From: Pseudorasbora parva
Taxonomy: Eukaryota > Chordata > Actinopteri > Cypriniformes > Gobionidae
Length of the DNA: 64,000 nucleotides
Assembly: GCF_024679245.1 (NCBI RefSeq)
Contig: NC_090195.1
Span: forward strand, 8,027,300-8,091,299
Direction: 5' to 3'
The position numbers and the translations under genes were made by a program. The notes beneath the pieces were generated by a model. The model was not told where the DNA came from. It saw only the letters and a program-made list of their open reading frames with translations, and ran no database searches. Below, piece after piece: positions 40,501 to 52,900 of this stretch. Numbering within the stretch: the first letter of the stretch is position 1; every line of letters begins with the position of its first letter.

Positions 40501-40809
40501 AGGTGATTTATTTGGCCACCGAGAGCCAGAGAAACATCAGAAGCTTTAATATGCAGAGCCTATGGCTTCTGATTGGCTCGTAGAGGCGCGTCATTCATTT
40601 CGCCCCACCCCCAACTCTGTAATAGTAGCTAGAAGTTTTTGCGCGAGAGAGCGTCTGTTGTGTAAACTCTCACTGTGCGCGCGGATTATTCATTCACACG
40701 GAGCACCGGATCATCTGTACTGTGATTTTACTGCAGCTTTAGGACTTTACTTCACTCGTTCTCTGTTGGTCAGTTTATTGACTTTAGGAGAAAACTCAAA
40801 AAGTGAATC
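40501..40809 (+). promoter_or_regulatory. CNN3: CNN3 promoter and 5' UTR, CpG-rich
   Basis: CpG-rich compared with its surroundings (GGCGCGTC, TTTGCGCGAGAGAGCG, GTGCGCGCGGATT). It has an inverted CCAAT box (GATTGGCT, about 40569-40576) and a GC-box-like CGCCCCACCCCC (about 40602-40613). No clear TATA box. The start-codon context is GAATCATGA. Assignment rests on position just upstream of exon 1. Confidence 0.55.
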
Positions 40810-40866
40810 ATGACCCAGTTTAACAAGGGACCAGCCTACGGATTATCTGCGGAGGTTAAAAACAAG
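40810..40866 (+). CDS. CNN3: CNN3 coding exon 1
   Basis: [19 protein letters not shown], ending AAG before donor GTAAAC (phase 0). The start is fixed by the conserved calponin N-terminus. Confidence 0.97.
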
Positions 40867-43800
40867 GTAAACTGAACCTTTTCTTTATTTTAATATTAAT
40901 TTAGCCCATGTAATCATACATTTTTGGCATGTGTGGTTAAGTTTATCAGATGCGGTATGTATTACAGGGAAATTGATGTACTTTTAAAAGTAGTTTACTG
41001 TGCATGTACGTTAGTTTGGTTTCGATAGAGTTTAGTTTAAACTGTATATTTTAGTTTTTCCTATGTATTATTAGGAAGAGATTAGTGCAGGGATTGAATC
41101 CAACTGAATTTGAACGAAAAAGCACATTAATAATTACAATAAAATGTATAATACTAATACTGTTTTATTTAAATTATGTTTTAGATTATATATTGTGCTT
41201 AGTATTCAATTAATTGGATAAAATGGAAAATGTGCAAAGTTAGCATCCCTAAAAATACAGAGATATGTGATCCTTGACCACAAAACTTTTTGAAATTGAA
41301 AACAAATATCCATTGACGTATGGTTTGGTAGGATAGGACAATATTTGTCTGAGATACAACTATTTGAAAATCTGGAATCTGATGGGGCAGAAAATAACTA
41401 AATATTGAGAAAATCTTCTTTTAAAGTTGTCCAGATACACTCCTTAGCAGCACATATTACTACTGGTACTAATAATACATTTTTCATGTTTACGGTAGGA
41501 CATTTACAAAGTATCTTCATGGAGCATGATCTGTCCTAATGATTTTAGGCATAAAGAAAAGTGGATAATTTTCACCCATACAATGTATTGTTGGCTTTTG
41601 CCACAAATGACCTACTGTGCAACTTCAGGGTCACATATACTCATCAAGTTGATCTTAGATTGTCCACAACTCAGAGATGAGCTGGTCAGGGGTGATCATG
41701 TTTTAGATTTTTATATAAAGATTACTAGATGATTCTAGATATATTGTTGTAAAAACACTCATCAAAAGGAGCTGAGTAATTTGGGGAAAACATAATGGAG
41801 CAAGTCTAATCTGTTGTTTCTTAGTGATTGATATATCATCCCTCAAATTGATCAGACAGGATGTTTTATGCGTAAAGACAGTAAATCCAGTGAATCAGCA
41901 TGAAGAATGACCCCCGTTAAAATTTCTCAAGCATGACATCATCAGTGATGAAGAGCTTGAGGTAATCTTAGTTCTCCGCTTCAACAGGTAAATCAAAGTA
42001 AATGCGCTTTGGTAGAGAATTTAATATTTCACCTCTGAAGTGAACAATCCTGTTTCCGTCTGTCTTTCATCCAACCTCTTCGGAAGTAAGGATTTCATCT
42101 CGGAATTTGAAGCATTCCTAAAATGTGACGACAGTGCCGGAACAGCTGTGATGTGTATAATCCTGTTTCATTCAGAAGACTTCGGCTTTGAACTGTCAAA
42201 GTGTATATTGTGGTAATGACCTATTTAGCTCAAAGAAACATTGTTATCTTTTTAGCCAGATGCTTCACAAGAAATATTTCAGCCGGAAGTTAAAATTCTT
42301 TCATTATTTACTCGCCTTTTCATGTTGTTTCAAACCCTTATGAACTTTTATCAACACAGAGAGAATTGCAATGAAGCCTGAGCTTTCCAGTTTCAGAAAG
42401 AATGCAAAAACACTGTTAAAATAGTCCATATAACTTTCTGGTCTTCTGAAACTATACAATAGCTTTGTGTGAAAAACGAACAAATGTTTAAGTCATTATT
42501 CGCTGATAATTTTCTCTTCAGTGAGCTCTAAACTGTTACGAGTAGTGAGTTGAACTCAAGAATCAAATCCCAAATGGTTTTGTTGAACTGATTGATTGAA
42601 AAGATCCATCTATAAAAAATTATTCATTCAGTGATTGTCTAATGAACTTTTATGAAGGTGTCAATCATAGCTTTAGAAGACAGGACATGATACTTTGGCA
42701 ATGCTTTCTTGCAATTTTTGGTGCTCCAGTCCTCATGCAATTTCACGGTCAATGAAAAGAGTGGTCAGGATGTTGCTCAAATTCACGTGTTGTGTGCCTC
42801 AGCTGAAAGAATGTCATACAGGTTTGGAAAGACGTACGTAAAGTAATGAGTAAGTGATGACCGAATTACATTTTTTGAAGGCCTTTATGTGTGAAATGAA
42901 AAGCATGTGGCTAAAATCGCAACATTGATCCACCTGACTTTCTAGTGGAAAGAAGTTCCATTACACCATTTCCTTTCTTAATTCATGACTTATTTTCCAT
43001 TTGACTTGTTTGGACAATGAAAGGCTAGAGGAAAAGTATCCTTTGCTTTTTTTGCATTCTTGGTCATTTTTTTTTGTTGAAGTTTTGAGGTTTATTGCAT
43101 TAAAGAACTGTTCATCTTGGCGAGTGCTTTTTCTTGTATAATACAAATAAAATTTACTCTTCAGGCTTGCTGACTCTTCAGGCATTTATCAGTGATTTAA
43201 AGTTAATTCAGCATTTTGTAAATCCATATATATTTTAATAACAAAATGGCATGCATTTCACTTTTTGAGCACATATACAAAAGTTTGAGGTTAGTACTTT
43301 TTTTTTTTTCATCAGGGCTGATCAAAAAATTGTAACATTTATTACAATTTAAAATAACTCTTTCTGTGATGTAAAGCTGAATTTTCAGCATCATTATGCC
43401 AGTCTTCAGTGTCACATGATCATGAAATCATTCTAATATTAGAAATCTAATATGTCGATTTGCTGCTTAAAAGGTTACTTCAGCGATTAGCATATGGCTT
43501 TCTATCAGTAGAAACCCTGGAGTATATTCAAATGATCATGCTCCTCCCTCTCATAATCCCCTGAGACGAGAGATTTATGCATTTTATTTCTAGAAAAATT
43601 ACTCCGGTAACGCAAAAATCGTCGATTTGCGTCAACGGTAAAATTGTTTGGCCAGAGGCTAAAGACTACAGCCAGCAGAGGGAGCTATTTCCGCATGTTT
43701 TCAACTCCCACATGGGGGATGGGGTCGCACTCACAGCTCAGCTCATGCATTCATGGAAACAGTGCGGCCGGCGGAGCAAACTGAGTATTTTTTTCTCACG

Positions 43801-46800
43801 TTAATTCCTATGAAAGTTAATCTTCCAAAGGCATGAACTGAAAACGCGCCAGACTGAACACGTGCTGAGAACTACTGCCGCGAGCGTGGACACGTTTACC
43901 TCAGCTCTCATCACGAGAGCTCATTCAGCTCGTCACGATGTGTGTAATCTGACTCCTGCGTTTGTGCTGACACTTCCTCAGCGGCTAAATCACAATATAT
44001 TGAACAGACACTTTCAGTTTTTAAGTGTAGTCTTCAGTAGCGGTGGCTTTGGGAATGGCCTCACAGGGCAGCGAAGCATTCTGGGAATTGTTGTCTTTCA
44101 TCCCCATGAGACAAATACATTTGGTGATCTTTTTTAATTTTTTATTATTGCCTTTTTTCAGATCACATTTTAGGTATCAAACTCCCTCTGCACGCGATAG
44201 GATAGCACTACAACCAACCAGAGCAACAAAGGTGAAGCAGAGCTAGTTGACAGATTAAACTTTTGCCGTATTTGGTCGGCAAAACTCTGAACACATCTTC
44301 CCTTTTTAAGAATGACTTCAGTGCCGTTCTTTGTTCTTTTCTCAGAGAAAAGCTTAACTCCAAGTCTTCCAGAGTCGCGGTCAAAGCTGATTTGAAAGAC
44401 CGCCGTTCGCCAGCTTCTGTGTTTACTAGAAGCACGCAAGCGCAACTCGGCCATCATTGTTAAGCCCCGCCCACTGACTCTATGCACGATGTGATTGGCC
44501 TGACCAGAGTTTGGTTTTTACAGCTCAGAACTGTATTGAGAGTTGCTAGGCGATACTCGAGGCTATATACTATTTCTAGGCTATAATTTTGTTACAGGAG
44601 AACGCTTCCATTTTTTTTTCAATGGAATGTGGGTGACGCCCGGTGGCTATTTTTGATACAGCGCCTAAACAATGTCATAGGAACTTCCATTTTTGTGATA
44701 TCAACTTCAAATTTGGAACTCAACTTGTTTAGATATATGGCTTTGATTTTATAGTAATGTTGTAGTAAAATCCTATTGTATATATTTTAGATTAACTAAA
44801 AAATATTTAATCTAGTACATTTGATTACAGTAGATTTAAACTTCCATAACGATCATGCTTTCATTTTTCCAAAGCTTTCTTGAATTACAAACATTTAAGT
44901 TTGGATAGTGCATTTTCACATCTCTGCTCAAAAAGGGGGATGACAGTTAAGGGGTTAATGCATCCTTGCTGTATTAAAGTATTAATATAGCAGGGTTTAC
45001 ATGTAGTGTTTGGTTTTTCCTTTTGAGAAAAAAAATTGTAGCTCTAGCTCCGCCTTATATTACATGAGGAATGCATGCAGTGTTATTCTGCAGGACTTCA
45101 TGATATATGTCCTTTGTCTTGCTATATATACATACACAACTAAACCTGATTGGCAGATTTTAATGATCCGAGAAATGATGCACTTTTGATACATATTTAT
45201 GCTATTCATGACCCGAGAAATCATGCACTTTCGAAACATTTTTATGCTATTCATGTATATTATGATGAATACCTGTCTTTCAATCAGTATTAACCTGGAA
45301 CTACGAGAACGTTCTTAACCGTGTTTGTTTCAAGCCTTTTATAGGTCATGTGCTTTCCGAGGACTTGTTTGTCTCGTTCCTTGAGTTTCATCAGCACTCT
45401 TGCTCTGCTGAAAGCCGAGAACTGTTTTTTGCCTTTGTTTTCCTGCAAGCTGAACCTTGGAAATGTGGGAAGTCAAAGCTCACTAGAAATGTTATAGTTT
45501 CCCAGTACATCAGCCTGTAAATGTCAGCGAATCACGCCACCTTGTCAAATAGAATTATTTCTTTAATATAACCCACTAATGACATAATACGAAGGGATGT
45601 TTTACCAATCAAATTAATGACACTCTGGTTATGTAACAGCAGACACAAGGGGTCGTTCATTACGGGCTTGTTGCCAAAGCATCATCCTCTGTTTAAATTC
45701 AGCACAGTGAAGAGATTGTTCTGGCTGGTTTATTTTTACACATGGAAGAGATGTCAATTAACAACCTATTTTAATCGTGACCATACGTGTTACATTTATA
45801 TTAATCATATCAGTTGTTGTTTTCCCCCAAGCAGTAGATGGAAGAGCTTTTTTCATTGGCAATGAATCTATAAAAGTGCTTTTGATTGTCGTAGTTAAAT
45901 ACATTGTCTTCCATATGTGAACATGTGTTGTTTCCAAGACTTTTCCATTGTTGGGACATTAAATATGCAGGAATTCCCCCTGAAGTGTTTGGATGCGGTT
46001 CAACAGACACCTTTATTCTCTCAAGGCCTGGGAAAACTTTTTCAGACTGCAATAAAGTCCTATTATTCTTGGCTCTCACGTTCATCTCGTTCTGCATCGA
46101 TCTTAGCGTGCATGTCTTGTGTCGGTCATGTCACGGTGGTTCTTGGGTAAACCCAGACTAGGTTAACTTGACGGCTTTGATCCGTCGCTCGCTAATGCCA
46201 CATTCCATCTTGATCCTCGGCGTAAAAACACTTTTACCGCCATACTGTGACTGCTGATGGGCAGCCGGCCCAGTGTGGGGCCATTACATTCCCCGCAATG
46301 TGCTGATCAGCAATATTTTCTAGGATTGAGGCTCTGCAAAGTGGTGATTTAACCCTGTGTTGCCATTTTAGGAAGAACAGGAAAGTGTGTTTTCCTGAGG
46401 CTATTGTTTAGCGTGTATTGTTCAGCAGGATCTTATAACAGTGTAAACATTGAAAGGAAAAATCTAAGTTTATCACCGTTTATTCATGGTTTGAAAGCCT
46501 TTTAGACAAAAGTTCTCTGTGAACTAAATCTTTTAACAGCTTTGTGGTTTTTGTGTCATTCTGTCTCTGCTTCCATCCACTTATTTTTATGCGCATTTTG
46601 TGATATCACATAAAAAAATGCTGGATGGAAACGCCAAGATGTGCATAAATTCTAAGTAATTGACAAATAAAGTTTAACTCTTTAAACTCTATAAAACCCA
46701 TGTAGTGTGAATTCTTTTTTTTAAATTACATTTAAATACATATTTTACGAAATAACAAGGTGTCATGAATTTATTAAATTATTTTAAAAGGAAATAATGC

Positions 46801-49800
46801 ACTTGGACACAAATATGCATGTCATGTATTTGACCCATGCACTCATTTGAGTCAACAATTTTAAGAAAACATGCGCATAAACTACAATGGTAACATTTTA
46901 CCGAATAAATTCCTCGATGCGCATCCAAAAAATCATGCGACTTTGCTCGATGCAGTATGACATAACTGGACCAACCAGATCTTTTTGCACAGCATCTGAA
47001 ATGCTGTTTTGGTCATTCTGAAATGCCTGAACAAAGCCTGTCATCTAAGTGGTTCAGTATAAATACCTTCCAGTCTTACACGACAGCAATCCCAAACATC
47101 AGCATCTTCCTCTGAAATGCATTTACTGCGTTTCGTCTGCACTGCATTTTTCTATAAAGTGACTTCTCATAGTTTTCTTAGTTATATTTATCTCCAGTTT
47201 ATCAGGAAGTGACGATTTTCTCTTCAACTCATTGGATGGAAATGCTGCTTTATTGGCAAATGTTTTATGCGATATTACAAAATTAAATTAGCAACTTTGG
47301 ACGAAAACATAGCTATTGTCTCATGTGATGAGGATTAAGTCGAGCGCCATTATTATTACTGCTTGGTGGTTAACTCATCTCATGGATCACGTCTTCTATG
47401 CAATTGGACATAAACAACCACCTGAGAACACCCAGGCAACCACCTAACAATCCACCATAGACTGTAAAAAAAATATGGACGTAGTGTCCGTGACGTCACC
47501 CATAGGATTCCGAAGAGCAGGTTTGAAGCATAAAGTAGAGATGAGCTAGCCGTTGCCAGAAAATGGGGTAAGAGGCGGGATGTGGGCGGAGCTTAGGTGA
47601 CGCAATGACTAACAGAAAGCGGATAAATGGCTATCCAGCTGTCACTCAGTGACCACGCCCTTAATTATGCAGAACTTTAAGGCTTTATGTAACGTAAATG
47701 AATCAGTTATTAAAAAAATCACTCCCCTCACAGTTGTCATGAAGGGCAAAATTAGCCGTATAGAGCAAAACCACAATTTGTACCAGACTGTAAACACGTT
47801 TTTTTCTGCTGTAAGCATTTTAACATGGGGCTTAATGAGATTCTGCTCCCTTCTGGAGCCTTCTTGAGCCGAAGAATTGCAGTGCAGGTTACTTTCCGTA
47901 CTGGCTTCAACAGAAACTGGGGGAGGTTGCTGCTTGCAATCCACACACTCTAGTAAAGCGGCGCGATTCATCAGTAAAACGTATCCCATTGCTTAGGTGA
48001 TTATTTGAATGGAAATAGCGATTATTTGAGATATGAAAATCGCAGCTCTGCACTCGACTCTATTAATCACATGTCAGCACCTTAGCAGTGTCTTGAAAAC
48101 CAATCAGAACGCCCTAGAAATTACCTAGCATCCACTCGAACACCTTAGCAATCACATATCAACATCCTAGCAATGCCTTAGAAACCAATCAGAACGCTTT
48201 AGCAATTAACCACTCGAACACCTTATCAATCGCATAGTCCGTGTGTTGTCTGGCATTTTGGGATTTACACAGTCCTTTTGTGCAAATGTGAAAAACAAGT
48301 TGAATTCACAGGTATAGAAGGGCAAATCACATGTTGTCTGTTCTGCTGGCTATTTTCCAGAGCGCATGGTTAAATATTGCCTAATACTGGCTCGTTGCTC
48401 ACGTGTGATTTAAGTAGGCATGTATGATTGATTTCAGAGCAATACTCAATATTTAGCCAGCGAAGAAGGTTAAAGTGAGTGTGTTCTTTTGTTTGACGAG
48501 TTTGTTTTTGCAAAGTAAAGTTTGCAGAATTCTTAACCATTCTGTAAACTGACTTGGATAATAGAAGCTGTGCTTGTTTTTCATCAAAGAGGATTTTGGT
48601 AGATACTTGTAGATGTGTTTCTCTTGTTGTTAAACTATATTTCTGTGTTTGTATGTGTTTTTAGCCTAAAACACAAGGTGAAAAGGTCACCCCTCCCCCT
48701 TCTGTTGCCATCACTGTTCTATCGATCTCTGAGGGACTGTTTGTCGAATTGATCGTGTCACATTGAGAGCTCTCTCACTCCCTGACCTTTTTTTAGTCAG
48801 ATGTTTGCTCGGTTTTTGTGCTGTCATCAGTAAGCTCTCAGAATTATGAGTGGGGAAGGAGAGCTAGAGGTCGGACTCCAGCGGGATCAGCCCACAACCT
48901 TCCAGAATGTTCTTCTTCTGCAAATGCCTCCAACATCTCCATCAAGGGTCACTTTTCCACATTTTCTCTCTCCTTTTTTTCCCCTACCACTGGCTGGTTT
49001 CCCAGTGGACTGGAAGGAAGGACAAGACAGGCACATGGTTCTCCAATCTTTCCCCAGTCTCTCTGTGGAGCTCTTCTGTTCTTTCCTCTCCTTTTGTCAG
49101 TTTTGATTTTCCGATTCATGTCCAGTATAAATCACCCCAGTCAATGGCTCATTATATCAGAGATATAACATTCTTTGTCTCCCACTACATCTGAAATCAT
49201 CCAGTGCTCTTTTGAACTATTTGAAGCATACCAAAAGTTCTGCAGTTCTTCAAAGATGAGAGACTGTGTACGGTTTAGCTTTTTGTCTCTCATTATAGGA
49301 GGAAAGTCATCTCGGCTGACCTCAAATTGCACAAGGGAATTGCCACAACACCCCACACACCATTTTTTCCGATTGGTCTCACATTCAGACTGCTGGGCTT
49401 TAGTGTGGGAGGATGTCTGATTGATCTTAGCTTGCTCAGAGACCTTCTATGGAAGTTTATGGGCCCCTGGCTATATCTTAAAATCCCTCAGGGGAGAAAT
49501 AAAAATAGGCACAGATGAGACAGTTGTTGGCACACAGTGAGAGACCTGAAGCATTATTGTATCATATTGAAATCACATTTTGAAACATTGTTGACTTGGG
49601 ACCTCTTTCATAAATGTAGTATTATTCAAATGCCAGTAATTTAAATGGTGTAATACCATAGTATGTTCATGGTACTATTATTACCATAGTACCACTTAAG
49701 CTGTGAAATTGTTTCACTAAGGAGCTATTTTTACATACTAATTTGACTCTTAAGAAAGATTGTTAATTGAATAGCACTTGTATACATTTTATTTACTACT

Positions 49801-49839
49801 TTAGATTTTTGAAGGAAATAAATACTTATACATACTTAT

Positions 49840-49906
<67 letters not shown>

Positions 49907-52900
49907 CAAATAAATATTCTATTTGTCATTTGTATTTCTTTGTAGGACATACATTATTTTATTTTTTGAACATTATTTAAAATCTGATTACGTTGCATAG
50001 AACTAAATAAAGAGTAATATATTGAGATTTAATATTAATATATTTTTCTGTCCAATTATAGTGTTACTTTTTTTCTTGTAATTCAGTATCATTAAAAATA
50101 TAGAATTTAAGTAAAAAGTCTTAATATTAATACAATTATACAAACCGATCGTTTTTTTGTTTATTTATTTTAATACTTTTCAGCCAAGTCCATTCAGAAT
50201 GTTTTTTGTCTCACAATTTTCATTTTGATGCATCCCTAATAATACTAATAATATTAATAATAAGAAGAAGAAGAAGAAGAAAAAGAAGAACTATTTTTTG
50301 AGCAGCAATTCATCATATTAGAATCATTCCTGAAGGATCATGTGACACTGAAGACTGGAGTAATGGCGTTCAAAATTCAGCTTTGATCAATTACATTTTA
50401 AAATGTATACACATATACAACTTATTTTAAATAATTGTATTATCAGTGAGGATAAAGTTTTAAAAACAAACTTTTGAATCAAGTTGTAAATTAAGCAAAT
50501 ACACTCCTAAAGGATTATTAAGAACACCTGTTCATTTTGTCATTAATGCAATTATCTAATCAACCAATCACATGGCAGTTGCTTCAATGCATTTAGGGGT
50601 GTGGTCCTGGTCAAGACAATCTCCTGAACTCCAAACTGAATGTCAGAATGGGAAAGAAAGGTGATTTAAGCTTTTAAGATTTGAGCGTGGCATGGTTGTT
50701 GGTGTCAGACGGGCCGGTCTGAGTATTTCACAATCTGCTATTGGGATTTTAACGCACAACCATTTCTAGGGTTTACAAAGAATGGTGTAAAAAGGGAAAA
50801 ACATCCAGTACGCGGCAGTCCTTCGGGCGAAAAATGCCTTGTTGATGCTAGAGGTCAGAGGAGAATGGGCCGACTGATTCAAGCTGATAGAAGAGCAACT
50901 TTGACTGAAATAACCACTCGTTACAACCGAGGTATGCAGCAAAGCATTTGTGAAGCCACAACTCGCACAACCTTGAGGCGGATGGGCTACAACAGCAGAA
51001 GACCCCACCAGGTACCACTCATCTCCACTACAAATAGGAAAAAGAGGCTACAATTTGCACAAGTTCACCAAAATTGGACAGTTGAAGACTGCAAAAATGT
51101 TGCCTGGTCTGATGAGTCTTGATTTCTGTTGAGACTTTCAGATGGTAGAGTCTGAATTTGGCATAAACAGAATGAGAACATAGATCCATCATGCCTTGTT
51201 ACCACTGTGCAGGCTGCTGGTGGTGGTGTAATGGTGTGGGGGATGTTTTCGAGGCACACTTTAGGCCCCTTAGTGCCAATTCGGCATTGTTTAAATGTCA
51301 CGGCCTACCTGAGCATTGTTTCTGACCATGTCTATCCCTTTATGACCACCATGTACCCATCCTCTGATGGCTACTTCCAGCATGATAATGCACCATGTCA
51401 CAAAGCTTGAAGCATTTAAGATTGGTTTCTTGAACATGACAATGAGTTCACTGTACTAAAATGGCCTCCACAGTCACCAGATCTCAACCCAATAGAGCAT
51501 CTTTGGGATGTGGTGGAACAGGAGCTTCGTGCCCTGGATGTGCATCCCACAAATCTCCATCAACTGCAAGATGCTATCCTATCAATATGGGCCAACATTT
51601 CTAAAGAATGCTTTCAGCACCTTGTTGAATCAATGCCACGCAGAATTAAGGCAGTTCTGAAGGTGAAAGGGGGTCAAACATAGTCTTAGTATAGTATTCC
51701 TAAAAATCCTTTAAGTTGGTGTATACAGAATATTTGTATGCAGTGTGTTGGAAACGTTATATTGCATATTTACATTTTTCACTCCGCTTCTGAGAAGGAA
51801 AGGAAGGTGTTGCAGTTAGCATAGAACTTAAAACAATAGCTAAACAAAACTAAGGCGTGGTTTCACAGACAGGGTTCAAATTAAGTCAGGATTAGGTCTT
51901 AGTTTATTTAAGTAGCTTTTATAAATGTGCCTTAGAAAAATAAAAACATTACAGGTGTGCATCTTTCTTGAGAAAAAACAATGGAAGCTCAAACATACAT
52001 CGTAGTCTAAGACTAGGCTTAAGCTATGACTGTGAAATCGGGTGACTAAGTAAGTTTCTGTATAAAATCTGAAGGGTTAGGACTTTGTTTGTGCTGGAAA
52101 TAAGGTTTGAGATAGCAGACTACTTCTTGAAGGACTTGAGGAAAGCTCTTATCATGTTTTGGCTGTATAATGAGACATCTCCAGCAGCCTCCGTCCAACG
52201 CCTACCGCTAAGAATATCGTCTCCACCCTTTTTCCCTGTACCTTATGTCTCTTTGTTCCTCTCTCTCATGATCAATCTTGATGGCCACATTTAGCTTTGT
52301 CTTTGTACAGTCTGACCCTGAACACTGAACTTGAAATGGAGCCTCTGTGATAAAAGCCATTTCCTGGAACTTATATTAATAGCTGCTTTAAATGGGTTTA
52401 ATCTTGCCGTAAGTATTGAAACTGAAGTATTAAATGCCCCTTTAAATGTTAACAGATTTTAAAAAATCATGTAAACTGTTTTTGAAGGTTTGTACTGTAA
52501 GCTGAAGTAGTGTTTAGCACTCATGAAGAAGAAAAACATACTTTGAGGATCTTATTAGAAGTGCTTTGGTGCTTTGCTTTGGTTTTACACTCAAATGGGG
52601 TTAGCTATTTGAATAAACCACTTACTAAACCCTACTATTAAACTTTGATGCCTCAAATCATGCAGCTTGTTAACTAGAGGTGTACTATTACTTTTCTAAG
52701 GGTGCTTTCACACCTACCTTGTTTGGTCCGGATTTTCGGACTTTTCAGTTTGGTACGAACAAAAATTACAGGTGTGAAACCTACCCCGGACCATGGTCTG
52801 GACCAAACAGACGAAATTTGGTCCGACGAAAAGAGGTAGTCTCGGTCCGGACCAAACAGAACAAAGGTTCGGTTCGTTTCTTGTGTGAAAGCATTTTCTG

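Noticed and set aside
48818..49518. Cluster of overlapping ORFs in CNN3 intron 1
   Set aside because: Open in several frames, none with a domain or a conserved start, and no acceptor/donor framing.
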